A DNA stretch of 64,000 bases from JBEULC01 sp045504435 (GTDB lineage Bacteria; Pseudomonadota; Alphaproteobacteria; WRAU01; Hepatincolaceae): positions 434,001 to 498,000 of the forward strand of contig JBEULC010000001.1 in assembly GCA_045504435.1 (NCBI GenBank), in the 5' to 3' direction. The notes below the pieces were generated by a model. It made no database searches, was not told the origin of the DNA, and saw only the letters and a program-made list of their open reading frames with translations. Positions 1-8,965 of this stretch are shown piece after piece (position 1 is the stretch's first letter; the number at the start of each line of letters is the position of its first letter). Made by a program: the position numbers and the translations under genes.

Positions 1-757
1 AATTAAATTTCAAAGCTAAATTAATCTGTAAATCTCCAGTACCAGGAGGAAGATCAATTAATAATATATCTAAATTACCCCAATTAGAATCTTCAATCAT
101 TTGGTTAAAGATTTTAATAATCATAGGGGCTTTTAAAACTATTGCATCATCTTTATTAGGCATAAAAGTTAATACAGAATTATATTTTATTCCATCTTTT
201 TCAAGAGTTTGGATAAAATTAGGTTGCTCCAGATTAGGTATGTTCTCTAAGATAGGATTTTCTCTAAAAGAAGGAGATACATTTTGTTTTTCTTGAGAGG
301 GATCTTGCATCATAAAACTTATAGAAGGCCCATAAATATCTCCATCTAAAATACCTACCTTTAATCCTAATTCCTTTAAAGCGTAAGCTAAGTTTACCGT
401 TAAAGTAGATTTTCCTACTCCACCTTTACCAGAGGCTATACCTACTATGTGCCTAATATTATTTAAGGAGATTTTTTTAAATTTTTGGGAAAGACTTTGC
501 TTAACATTACCAGAACTTACTTGATGGAGATTTTCTTTAATTACACTAATATAAGTTTTATAAGTAGGGAAAGATAAAGCAAAATCTTGCGCTAAAGTTG
601 GTTGTATCTCTTTAAATAAAGGGGTTAATTGATTGTTTAATTTAAAAGTGCAGAAAATTTCTGTATCATCAATTAAAACATCCTCTAAGGCTCCAAATAT
701 GATATTATATTTTTGAGAGATTAAATTTAAAATATTATTTTTGATTTGATTTTTCAT
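1..757 (-). CDS. mrp: Mrp/ApbC (Nbp35-type) Fe-S cluster carrier ATPase, partial
   Basis: This is a P-loop ATPase of the Mrp/ApbC/Nbp35 family, which binds and passes on iron-sulfur clusters in the cytoplasm. I read it on the minus strand from an ATG at 757; the 3' end runs off the window, leaving about 252 codons. Residues 1-95 are a diverged MIP18/DUF59-like N-terminal domain. The deviant Walker A GKGGVGKS lies at about residues 110-117, followed by GILDGDIYGPS, and the switch segment LLIDLPPGTGD falls near the window edge. The C-terminal CxxC cluster ligands expected for the family would lie outside the window. It is divergent from the HtrA-type gene, with about 210 bp of AT-rich DNA between them. 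Confidence 0.9.
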   Translation of the reverse strand, partial: MKNQIKNNILNLISQKYNIIFGALEDVLIDDTEIFCTFKLNNQLTPLFKEIQPTLAQDFALSFPTYKTYISVIKENLHQVSSGNVKQSLSQKFKKISLNNIRHIVGIASGKGGVGKSTLTVNLAYALKELGLKVGILDGDIYGPSISFMMQDPSQEKQNVSPSFRENPILENIPNLEQPNFIQTLEKDGIKYNSVLTFMPNKDDAIVLKAPMIIKIFNQMIEDSNWGNLDILLIDLPPGTGDLQINLALKFN

Positions 758-966
758 GGCAATTAGGGCATTATTTTAACAAAGATAATATAATTTTATT
801 TGGGTAAATAGCTTATTTTATTAATGAGTTTATTTTTAAATTGCAAATGTCATTTTATTTAAACACATTTAATTATATAAATAAAGAAGCCTTCAATTAA
901 CATTTCTTTTGTTCAGATTATGATACCAATAATTTACATTTATAGCTACTTAATTAAGGAAAGTCC

Positions 967-2664
967 ATGTCAGTATCTAAAATATTAAAAAAAATCTGTA
1001 ATTTTAAGTTTTTGATTTTGGTAATCTTATTAGCGGTAATGGGACATTACGGATTTAGACATTTAGAAAATTTTAATACTTTAAAACGCAATGCTCAACT
1101 TTCAGAAGCCAACACATTGTCAATGGATTATTCAATAGATGAAAAATTAGATAATCAAGCAAATAATCTATCTTACACTAAAGCAAGGCGCGAAGCATCT
1201 CCAGATCCAGAAAAATTAAAAAATGTCATTGCAGAGGCCAAATTAGGCGATAATGCTCAAAATTATGATAAACCCTTTATTCTTGCTCAAGGATTTGCTG
1301 ATTTAGCAGAGTTTGCAACGCCTTCTGTGGTAAACATTTCAGCGATAAAAATTGTAAAAAATCAAAGCTTGGATATGTCAGTTGATAATCCTGATCCAAT
1401 CATTAGGGAATTATTAAAAAATATGTTGCCTCAGCAGCAAGCACCTCAAGAGCAAAAACTAGCAAGTGTAGGTTCAGGATTTGTGGTAAGATCAGATGGT
1501 TTTATTATTACTAACTTTCATGTAATTCAAGGTTCAGAAAACATTCAAGTAACCTTTTCTAACGGCAATAAATTTAATGCCTTAGTTTATGCAATTGATG
1601 AATTAACTGATTTAGCGGTATTAAAAATAGAAGCTAAAGGATTACCTAGCTTAAAATTTGCTGATTCTGATAAGGTAAGAGTAGGAGATTGGGTAATTGC
1701 TATTGGTAATCCATTTGGATTAGGGGGAACTGTATCCTCAGGGATCGTTTCTGCTACAGGGCGTGATATTAATATTGGCACCTATAATGATTTTTTGCAA
1801 ACTGATGCAGCAATCAATCGTGGTAATTCAGGAGGGCCTATGATTAATAGCAAAGGCGAAGTAATTGGCATTAATACTGCGATTTTTAGTACCGCAGGTG
1901 GAGGTAGCATTGGGATAGGATTTTTAGTACCTGCTAACACCATAAAAAATGTAGTATCTCAACTTATTGCTAACAAAACAGTAGTGAGGGGATGGATTGG
2001 AGTACAAATTCAAGGTATAGATGATAATATTGCTAAAGCTTTAGGACTTGAAAATAATTATGGTGCTTTAGTTTCTAGGGTTTTACCTGAGGGTCCAGCA
2101 GCTAAAGCAGGAATTAAAGCAGGTGATATTATTTTAAAAGTTGACGGCGTTGAAATTAAAAATAGCCGGATTTTACCTAAAATTATTAGCAGTATTGTTC
2201 CAAAAACTAAAGCAAAATTAGATATTATTTCTAATAAGGCAAAAAAAGAAGTAACTATTATAATTGAAGAAATCCCCGTTGATGCATCAACATTAGGCAG
2301 CAATTTAAGTGCTCAAGATTTAGCCGAATCTGCTAAAATTAAAGAGGCTACTTTTGCTGATATTGGCATTAAAGTAGCAGAAGTTAATGATGCGGTACGT
2401 AAATTCTTTTCTTTAGATGCTAAATCTACAGGAATTATTATTATTGGAGTAAGAGGCAATTCTATTGCGCAGCAAAAAGGTCTGTATGGCGGAGTGAGAA
2501 TTCTGTCGGTTAATCAAGTAGAAGTTCAAGATATTACTAATCTTACTAATTTGATTAATAAAAATAAAAAGAATGGCTTATTATTTTTAGTGGAAGATCT
2601 TAATAAGGGGCGCTATTTTATTTCTTTAACCAAAAAAGAAATAGATCAGGGTTATGCCGATTAA
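967..2664 (+). CDS. degP: HtrA/DegP (Do) family periplasmic serine protease
   Basis: A periplasmic protease/chaperone that degrades or holds misfolded envelope proteins. The 565-residue protein has an N-terminal membrane segment or uncleaved signal at about 13-30, a protease domain at about 110-300 and two PDZ domains (about 325-430 and 455-555). The trypsin-like triad is complete: His185 in TNFHVIQG, Asp215 in TDLAVLKI and Ser288 in NRGNSGGP. It is longer than the usual 450-500 residues because of a low-complexity stretch of about 70 residues between the membrane segment and the protease domain. An AAGGAAAG ribosome site precedes the ATG. It stands alone, with a strong terminator behind it. 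Confidence 0.95.
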   Translation: MSVSKILKKICNFKFLILVILLAVMGHYGFRHLENFNTLKRNAQLSEANTLSMDYSIDEKLDNQANNLSYTKARREASPDPEKLKNVIAEAKLGDNAQNYDKPFILAQGFADLAEFATPSVVNISAIKIVKNQSLDMSVDNPDPIIRELLKNMLPQQQAPQEQKLASVGSGFVVRSDGFIITNFHVIQGSENIQVTFSNGNKFNALVYAIDELTDLAVLKIEAKGLPSLKFADSDKVRVGDWVIAIGNPFGLGGTVSSGIVSATGRDINIGTYNDFLQTDAAINRGNSGGPMINSKGEVIGINTAIFSTAGGGSIGIGFLVPANTIKNVVSQLIANKTVVRGWIGVQIQGIDDNIAKALGLENNYGALVSRVLPEGPAAKAGIKAGDIILKVDGVEIKNSRILPKIISSIVPKTKAKLDIISNKAKKEVTIIIEEIPVDASTLGSNLSAQDLAESAKIKEATFADIGIKVAEVNDAVRKFFSLDAKSTGIIIIGVRGNSIAQQKGLYGGVRILSVNQVEVQDITNLTNLINKNKKNGLLFLVEDLNKGRYFISLTKKEIDQGYAD

Positions 2665-2730
2665 GCAAAGTTTAAAGTAATTAGCTTTAGTTAATAATAA
2701 AAAAGAAAATATAGATTATGTAATTAAATA

Positions 2731-2763
2731 AAAAGGGATCGTATTTTGAGGATCCCTTTTTTA
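2731..2763 (+). terminator. Rho-independent terminator after the HtrA gene
   Basis: The arms AAAGGGATC and GATCCCTTT (about 2732-2740 and 2751-2759) pair across a roughly 10-nt loop and run into a T tract. It lies 67 bp after the protease stop codon. Confidence 0.8.
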
Positions 2764-3299
2764 TTACAATTTTTAGTAAATAATTTTCTACCGGTAAAGG
2801 TTTGTAATCTTATATTGAGTAATTATGCTCTTATTAAAAGTGTTGAACGGGAAAAAGGGTTGGAGGTTAGTAAAAGATAGGTAAGCAATCTTAAAAAGGA
2901 GGAAGATATTTTCTTAACAAGTAAAGCTAAAGCTAATTGAGCAAATATAATTATGATCCTCTCCAGAAGAGCTCCATAGTTAATTATATAAAATTAAATA
3001 AATAATCTCAGCTAAGTAAATTATATTTTTCTAATTTAAACTAATTAATTACAAGGTTGGGCTATAATAACAATGATAGTTGTTATAAATTACCACTGCA
3101 GCTTGAGTTTACTAAAAGCTATATTTTAACCTAAAATTTAAAGTACATCTAACAAGTTGTAAAATGGTGTATTAATTTTACTTTAAATATCACTTAGAAT
3201 TTTTGTGGCATACATCTAAACCAAGAAGACTATTTTAAGTAATATTTAATTATAACTTAAAGAAAATATTACGCTTTTACCTACATCATTATGTGCTGC

Positions 3300-3795
3300 T
3301 TAAATTTTATAGAGGTGTTGTTCACGCAAATAATTCTCTTAATGATTTTTTAATCTTATTAAATTTATAAATATCTACCACAGGAGAAGCAATGAATTCA
3401 AAATATTCTATTTAATTAGCTTTATTAACCCTGCGTAATGCTCCTACAGAAGCATTTTGAGCTAAAATGATGCTGGTGATTAAGGTATATAAAATGCTTT
3501 ACCTGATTATCAGTAAAACTGTACTTTTCTAATTTAATCTGTTTTAAAAAGGCATTAAATCTTTTAACAAGATCTTGATTAGCAGATGTAAACCCATTAA
3601 TCTCTCACCTAATTTGCTAGCAAGATCTAGCTAAACAATGTTATACACAATGCAAACTTTTTTCATAAGTATGCTCTTACCTCCTTAATTATCTTTGACA
3701 CCACGTAAATTTCCATTAATAAGAAGATGCATATTTAAGTCTTTAAAAACAAATAAATGCTGTGCAGTCTTAATAGAAGACACATTTCATAACTT
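3300..3795 (-). pseudogene. Decayed gene of unknown family
   Basis: The reverse strand gives consecutive protein-like segments broken by several stops and at least two frame shifts, including KDLNMHLLINGNLRGVK, SANQDLVKRFNAFLKQIK and ILAQNASVGALRRVNKAN. The composition (Lys, Asn, Leu and Ile rich but mixed) matches real proteins of this genome and differs from random AT DNA. I could not match it to a known family; a mobile-element or surface-protein origin is possible but unproven. Confidence 0.35.
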
Positions 3796-3917
3796 ACGTA
3801 AGATTAATTATACTATGGTTGATATGATTTTTTAATTAAGAAATTAATTATTAACAGGAAATTGGCTAATAATGAACCTATAAAGATTAGATAAAAATAT
3901 TAAAATAGGTTAAAATA

Positions 3918-3959
3918 ATTCGCCTCAAACCATAAAAGAAATTATAGGTTGAGGCGAAT
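3918..3959 (-). terminator. Stem-loop terminator downstream of the pilin-like gene
   Basis: ATTCGCCTCAAACC and GGTTGAGGCGAAT form a 13-bp stem with one bulged base around a loop of about 15 nt. Read on the minus strand it is followed by TTATTTT. It lies about 30 bp beyond the stop of the 3991-4290 gene. Confidence 0.65.
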
Positions 3960-3990
3960 AAATTAAAGAAAAAAAGATTAATTAAAGATT

Positions 3991-4290
3991 TTATAGAATA
4001 AATTCAATTAAAGAAGCTACTACTATTGCGGCAATTAACCATACTAATAGGGCTTTAATTAAATTCCCGCTGATTAAAGCATAAATTACTAAAACTACAA
4101 GTGCTATACCCCCTGCAATCTGGATGATTCTAATAATAGAAATTACCATAACATTAGGTCCATCCACAATTACCGCTGTAGCGGCGTGTAGGACTTCTAA
4201 ACCTAAAGCGCTAAGCACACCGAAAGTAGTTAAAATTAATGTGGAAAGTTGTAGAATATAAATTAGTTTTTGTTTTATTGCGCTTGTCAT
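3991..4290 (-). CDS. Small membrane protein, possibly a VirB2/TrbC-like pilin
   Basis: A 99-residue, almost wholly hydrophobic protein. Residues 10-36 look like a signal sequence that could be cut near LHA|A. Two further hydrophobic helices (about 47-70 and 74-98) are joined by a short SGN turn. Signal peptide plus a tight helical pair with a short polar turn is the layout of VirB2/TrbC pilins of type IV secretion systems, which are common and often scattered in Rickettsiales. No other vir gene is adjacent, and no residue is diagnostic, so the assignment rests on architecture alone. It has its own terminator, so it is probably monocistronic. Confidence 0.4.
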   Translation of the reverse strand: MTSAIKQKLIYILQLSTLILTTFGVLSALGLEVLHAATAVIVDGPNVMVISIIRIIQIAGGIALVVLVIYALISGNLIKALLVWLIAAIVVASLIEFIL

Positions 4291-4633
4291 GTAAATTACC
4301 TTTATAATAATATTAAGACCAATTTATTTTTATACTTTTCTGTATTAAAAATTTATTTATAGTGTACAAAATCATAAATAAATTGCTAATAGTAACCAAT
4401 AGTTTAGAGTGTTTTAGGAAGATACCTCACAAGTCATTTTTTGCTTATGTTTATTCAATTAATCATCCTATAAGCAAAATCTCATAATTAATAGATGAAA
4501 AAATAATATCCTAATAAATTAAAAAAAGCTATTTTTATTGTTAGTTTATAAAAAAAATAAGGAAGATTTTCCTGATCTCCCTTATTATATTAATTTACCC
4601 TTGTTAACTTATAAATAAGAAACTTGGTAACTC
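4291..4633. other. Intergenic stretch between the pilin-like gene and fabI
   Basis: About 340 bp. Apart from the fabI terminator stem-loop at 4556-4586, it is featureless AT-rich DNA that presumably holds the promoter of the 3991-4290 gene. Confidence 0.5.
4556..4586 (-). terminator. Probable fabI terminator
   Basis: AATAAGGAAGATT and GATCTCCCTTATT form a stem of about 12 bp with mismatch or wobble positions. The A run at 4550-4558 gives a U tract on the minus transcript. It lies about 50 bp past the fabI stop. Confidence 0.55.
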
Positions 4634-5446
4634 TTACTGAGCATTTGGGGGCTGTAAATCTTCAGCATCTACTGCCTTCATACCTACAATGTTATACCCA
4701 TTATCCACATAATGAGTAGATCCAGTTACTCCTGAAGAAAGGTCGCTTAATAAATATAAACTTGCATCCCCTACTTGATCTTGGGTAATATTTTTTCTTA
4801 AAGGAGAATTTTGGGCGTTCCATTTCAAAATATAATTAAAATCGCCGATGCCACTTGCGGCTAAAGTTTTGATTGGCCCCGCTGAAATAGTGTTAACTCT
4901 TATTCCTAATTTACCTAAATCTTCAGCTAAATATCTTACAGAGCATTCAAGAGCTGCTTTAGCTATGCCCATAACATTATAATTAGGAAGAATTTTTTCT
5001 GCACCATAATAGCTTAAAGTAACTATACTTCCGCCTTTTTTCATTAAAGGTACTGCATATTGACATAATTCGGTTAGAGAAAAACATGAAATATGCAAAG
5101 TATTTAGAAAATTAGGCAAAGTAGTATCTAGATATTTACCCTTTAATTCATTTTTATCAGAGAAAGCAATTGCATGTACCAAAAAATCTATTTCTCCCCA
5201 TTCTTTTTCTAAAACATTAAAGACAGATTTCATAGTTTCAGGTTTAGTAACATCGCACTCTAGCACTAAACTACAACCCAAAGATTGAGCTAAGGGTTTA
5301 ATTCTTTTTTCAATTTTATCGTTTGGATAAGTAAAGGCTAATTGTGCGCCTTGATTAGCTAACTTTTTAGCTATTGCCCAGGCTATTGAATACTCATTTA
5401 CTACTCCTGTAATGAGTCCTTTTTTGCCCTTCATTAAAGCTTCCAT
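4634..5446 (-). CDS. fabI: Enoyl-ACP reductase (NADH), FabI
   Basis: Catalyses the last reduction of each fatty-acid elongation cycle, enoyl-ACP to acyl-ACP, in the cytoplasm. The 270-residue length is normal. The N-terminal dinucleotide site reads GLITGVVNEYSIAW, the FabI version of the short-chain dehydrogenase glycine motif. The catalytic Tyr-X6-Lys appears in NYNVMGIAK, and the substrate-loop block RVNTISAGPIKTLAASGI is typical. The start at 5446 is preceded by AAGGATCTC on the minus strand and gives the usual short lead before GKKGLI. A second ATG four codons later is possible. It is transcribed alone. Confidence 0.95.
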   Translation of the reverse strand: MEALMKGKKGLITGVVNEYSIAWAIAKKLANQGAQLAFTYPNDKIEKRIKPLAQSLGCSLVLECDVTKPETMKSVFNVLEKEWGEIDFLVHAIAFSDKNELKGKYLDTTLPNFLNTLHISCFSLTELCQYAVPLMKKGGSIVTLSYYGAEKILPNYNVMGIAKAALECSVRYLAEDLGKLGIRVNTISAGPIKTLAASGIGDFNYILKWNAQNSPLRKNITQDQVGDASLYLLSDLSSGVTGSTHYVDNGYNIVGMKAVDAEDLQPPNAQ

Positions 5447-5693
5447 ATGTGAGATCCTTTAAAATTCATTGACTATTTTTTATTGAAGGCTGCTATATTT
5501 ATATTCCCATCTAGACAATCTAGCGCAAAGGGTAATTAAATAAGCAATTTTATGTCTTATAGTGATTAAGCGGTTTACATTAAAGAAAAACCTTTATATG
5601 ATTATTCATATAACTATAAGTCCTTATTTATACAAGATTAATAAAGGATTAGAGTTTATGCAAGGAAAAAAATTATAAATTAAAAACTTCAAA

Positions 5694-6560
5694 GTGAAAA
5701 TGCCAGAAAAAAAGATCATAATCACCCAGCAGCAAGTGGAAAAGTCGCAGCAACTTTTAGAAAAATCTTTAATCAATGGCTTGGAGAAGGTATTAGAGAA
5801 TAACTTAAAGGAAGTACCCCTAACTGTTGAAGCTAATGATTCTTTAAAAATTATTGCTAAAGAGGGTTATAAAGCAGGAAATACCACAGAAGTTAAGAAT
5901 ATTCAAGAATCAAGTTTAGGGCAAGCCGGGGAGAATTCCTTACAAATTACCACCGCAGCCCTAAAATCTATTGTTTTACTTAATAGTAGCGATTTACATA
6001 CTCATGGAGAACCTACTCAGTTTTTTGCTACAAAGCTTAATGATTCCCTTGAAATCAAGGGTGTTACACAGGATTTTAGTGAGGTTATGCCTTCATCAAA
6101 GGATAATAATTTTACAGTATTAACTAATTATGCTAACAAGGAAATTGATCCTCATGTTTATGAAACTTCTTGGGAGTCAGATTTTTTAACCTTTAAAAAG
6201 GTTGAAGCAGAAAATTTTTTAGAGGGCGCTCTTGAAGAACGCTTATTGTATTATTTAAATAAAACTGATGATGGTGCAATTTATAAAATTTTAAAAAATA
6301 GTTTTATAAATAATAATGAGCATGAAGTTTGGGGCTATGAACTTGGGCAAGATAAAATTGATTTAGCGGAATTTGTAGATGAATATGGCAGTTTAGCTAG
6401 TTATCACCTTTCTAAAAATGAGGGTAATTTGCAATTACATATTGAAAGTGATCGCGATTATAGTATTATCTTTAAAGAGGTAGATTTTGATAAAACCCAA
6501 GGTGATTTAGATGATATTTTACAAAACATGGTGATTAACCCTTTAATTATCAAGTGTTAA
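5694..6560 (+). CDS. Hypothetical protein with a type I secretion-like C-terminus
   Basis: A 288-residue acidic protein without signal peptide or membrane helix. Residues 1-185 are unfamiliar. The last 85 residues (about 204-288) follow the plan of the C-terminal domain of many type I secreted proteins (T1SS-143/VCA0849 type): a DKIDLAEFVDEYG block where those proteins have DxIDLSDLL, then an alternating hydrophobic strand pattern (LQLHIESD, YSIIFKEVDF), and a hydrophobic end (DDILQNMVINPLII). Calcium-binding RTX nonapeptides are absent, so it would be an RTX-less substrate. The start is GTG 5694; ATG 5700 is an equally good choice. pdxH begins 9 bp downstream. The secretion role is an inference from the pattern. 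Confidence 0.55.
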   Translation: MKMPEKKIIITQQQVEKSQQLLEKSLINGLEKVLENNLKEVPLTVEANDSLKIIAKEGYKAGNTTEVKNIQESSLGQAGENSLQITTAALKSIVLLNSSDLHTHGEPTQFFATKLNDSLEIKGVTQDFSEVMPSSKDNNFTVLTNYANKEIDPHVYETSWESDFLTFKKVEAENFLEGALEERLLYYLNKTDDGAIYKILKNSFINNNEHEVWGYELGQDKIDLAEFVDEYGSLASYHLSKNEGNLQLHIESDRDYSIIFKEVDFDKTQGDLDDILQNMVINPLIIKC

Positions 6561-6569
6561 GTTAATTAA

Positions 6570-7229
6570 ATGTCTAATAGTTTTTATGGCGAAACAACAA
6601 TTTATAATAATTTAAATCCTGAAAATTTATCTGTAAATACTACGCTTTCTAATATCCTAGAAATATTTACCCACTGGTATAAAGAAGCTAAAGTAGCTTA
6701 TGAAAAACAGCAACTACAAAATTATAATGGTTTTAGCTTATCTACTTGTTTTGATAATCAACCTTCTTCGCGTTACGTATTATTAGGAGAATATTCACAA
6801 AAAGGGTTTATTTTCTATACTAATCTTAATAGTCGTAAAAGCTCCAACATTAAAACCAACCCTAAAGTAGCGATGTTATTTTACTGGGGTACATTAAAAA
6901 GGCAAATTAGAATAGAAGGTACGGCACACATCATAGATGATTTTACTGCAGATAAGTATTTTGCTAACAGACCATATTTAAGCAAAGTAGGAGCTTGGGC
7001 ATCTAAGCAATCTTTAGAACTTAAGGCTTCTAAGGATTTAGAGTATAAGGTGCAAGCATACTCAGCAAAATTTCCCCAAAAAGTACCTAGACCTCCTAAT
7101 TGGAGCGGCTTTACCGTACAACCTCATTATTTTGAATTTTGGGAAGAAAGAGAATTTAGACTACATAAAAGGGTGTTTTGCTCTAAAATTATGGAAGATA
7201 ATTGGAAAACAGGATTATTATATCCTTGA
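6570..7229 (+). CDS. pdxH: Pyridoxamine 5'-phosphate oxidase
   Basis: FMN-dependent oxidation of pyridoxine or pyridoxamine phosphate to pyridoxal 5'-phosphate, the last step of vitamin B6 synthesis and salvage. The 219-residue length is normal. Family blocks are visible: SSRYVLLGEYSQKGFIFYTN, SRKSSNIKTNPKVAMLFYW, the FMN/PLP segment RQIRIEGTA, and the C-terminal FREFRLHKR-type block (here EREFRLHKR) ending in GLLYP. It follows the possible secreted-protein gene by 9 bp and could share its transcript. Without other B6 genes in view, a salvage role is the likeliest. Confidence 0.93.
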   Translation: MSNSFYGETTIYNNLNPENLSVNTTLSNILEIFTHWYKEAKVAYEKQQLQNYNGFSLSTCFDNQPSSRYVLLGEYSQKGFIFYTNLNSRKSSNIKTNPKVAMLFYWGTLKRQIRIEGTAHIIDDFTADKYFANRPYLSKVGAWASKQSLELKASKDLEYKVQAYSAKFPQKVPRPPNWSGFTVQPHYFEFWEEREFRLHKRVFCSKIMEDNWKTGLLYP

Positions 7230-7397
7230 TTAATTTAATAAATTAATTAGCAGCTAACAATTTTATTATATCTTTATTAATAATAAAATTATACTTTATC
7301 TAAAGCTAAAGAAAAATTTAAAATATCTGTCTGCAAAAAAACCTTCCTAAAATTTAATTTAATCAATATTTAAACAAAATTATCGTGGTAACCTAAT

Positions 7398-8867
7398 ATG
7401 AGATGGCAAAAAAAAATCATTCTGCTTATAGTGGCTATATGTTCATTATATAGCGCTAATTTATTTGCTTTTTCCTTATTTAAGGTTTTTAAAAGTGATG
7501 CATATCTAGATCCTTTTTTCAATAAATATATGGCGGTTTTGCCCGCAACCGAAACTAAGCAAGCCAAATATTATAAAGAATTGTTCCAAGAAGCTTATAC
7601 TTTACTTTTGGATGTGTATATCTATGAAATCAAAAATGAACGAAAAAAAGAGATTGTTCAAGAAGCCGAACAAGCTTTAGAAAAAATCGTAGCCTATTTA
7701 AGTAAAGAAAATAAAGTTATAACCGCTAAAGAAGTTATGGAAGAAGTAATGGACACAGTATTTAATAGTATAGATGCTCATACTGCTTGGATTTCAGCAG
7801 AAGAATCTAAAAAATTCTTAGAACAATTAAAGGGTAAATACAAGGGTATCGGCATTTTATTTAATTTTGATAAAGCAAAAAATATGATGCTGGTTTTAAA
7901 GGTATTTGATAATAGTCCTGCCAAAAATGCAGGTATCAAAAAGGGTGATTATATTTACGCTGTGGAAGGCAAAACCATAACTAAAGATGATAGATTAGAA
8001 GAGATTGTTAATAATATAAGGGGTGAGGCAGGGACAAAGGTAAAAATTGGAATTTTTAGAATTAATCAGGCTAATCTAGAAGAAAAGGTATCTTATGAAG
8101 TTACTCGTGGTAATTATTATGTGCCTTCAGTAGAATATAAGATATTAGACGATAAATACGGTTATATTAATATTAATAGCTTTAATGATGATACTGCCTC
8201 CTCATTTAGAAATGCATTAGAAGCTATGAAAATTAACGAGCTAAAAGGATTAATTCTTGATGTTAGAAATAATGCGGGAGGTTTACTAAATATGGTAATA
8301 TTAATAAGCGACAGTATTCTTTCAGGAGATAATATTGTAGCTATTAAAGGACGCAATATTAATGAAAATAAAACTTTTACCTCTTTACATAGTAAGCAAA
8401 TAAGAGAAGACCTGCCAATTATAGTGTTGATTAATTCTATGTCAGCTTCAGCATCTGAGCTTTTAGCAGGAGCTTTAGGAATGAATAATCGGGCGATAAT
8501 TATGGGAGAAACTAGTTTTGGTAAGTGGAGTGTACAAACTAGTATTCCGCTTAAAGACAAGAGTTTATTTAATATAACAACCCAATTGTTTTATGCTCCT
8601 AAAAATGTTACTTTTCAAGGGATAGGAATTGCCCCTGATATTGAGATTTTAGGGAAAGAGGAGACTAAACCCTTTAGAGAAAATAATTATCCTAAGTATT
8701 TAAAAGCCGCAGATATCAACCATTTGCAAAGGTCGGCCAAACTTTCTATCAGCGAAAACAAATGTGATGCGTATGGGGAAAATAAAGATAAAATATTAGG
8801 ATGTGCTTTATCTTTTTTAAATGCTGGAGAAGACTTGGAGGTTTTTTCTAACAGCTTGCAAAACTAA
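7398..8867 (+). CDS. ctpA: C-terminal processing peptidase (S41, CtpA/Prc family)
   Basis: An envelope serine protease that trims the C-termini of exported proteins. In this 489-residue protein, residues 6-25 are a signal or membrane segment. A PDZ domain spans about 145-235, with the typical KYKGIGI entry and SPAKNAGIKKGDYI. The S41 core follows, with LRNNAGG-like VRNNAGGLL, Ser351 in MSASASELLAG and Lys376 in TSFGKWSVQ. The 25-residue Ser-Lys spacing matches the D1-protease Ser372/Lys397 dyad. A helical region of about 100 residues precedes the PDZ. Trp follows the catalytic Lys where Gly is usual (FGKGSVQ). The following MFS gene starts about 100 bp later. Confidence 0.92.
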   Translation: MRWQKKIILLIVAICSLYSANLFAFSLFKVFKSDAYLDPFFNKYMAVLPATETKQAKYYKELFQEAYTLLLDVYIYEIKNERKKEIVQEAEQALEKIVAYLSKENKVITAKEVMEEVMDTVFNSIDAHTAWISAEESKKFLEQLKGKYKGIGILFNFDKAKNMMLVLKVFDNSPAKNAGIKKGDYIYAVEGKTITKDDRLEEIVNNIRGEAGTKVKIGIFRINQANLEEKVSYEVTRGNYYVPSVEYKILDDKYGYININSFNDDTASSFRNALEAMKINELKGLILDVRNNAGGLLNMVILISDSILSGDNIVAIKGRNINENKTFTSLHSKQIREDLPIIVLINSMSASASELLAGALGMNNRAIIMGETSFGKWSVQTSIPLKDKSLFNITTQLFYAPKNVTFQGIGIAPDIEILGKEETKPFRENNYPKYLKAADINHLQRSAKLSISENKCDAYGENKDKILGCALSFLNAGEDLEVFSNSLQN

Positions 8868-8965
8868 ATATTGATAATACTTAATAATCTATGCCTAATA
8901 AATAATGAAAAAAGTCGATAAACATTTGCGTAATATCCTTTGTTTTTTACAACTGTGTTAATTCT

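Larger units (their letters stand above)
2764..3990. other. 1.2-kb region without an intact gene; contains decayed coding DNA on the minus strand
   Basis: No open frame longer than about 40 codons makes sense here. On the minus strand between about 3790 and 3300, short pieces read like protein in alternating frames, for example DLVKRFNAFLKQIKLEKYSF followed one frame over by ILAQNASVGALRRVNKAN and IASPVVDIYKF. The interrupting stops and frame changes indicate a dead gene. I do not recognise the family. The remaining 2764-3300 part shows nothing I can name. Confidence 0.5.

Noticed and set aside
7370..7567. Minus-strand 65-codon frame over the start of the processing protease
   Set aside because: Antisense to the signal peptide and N-terminus of an intact gene.
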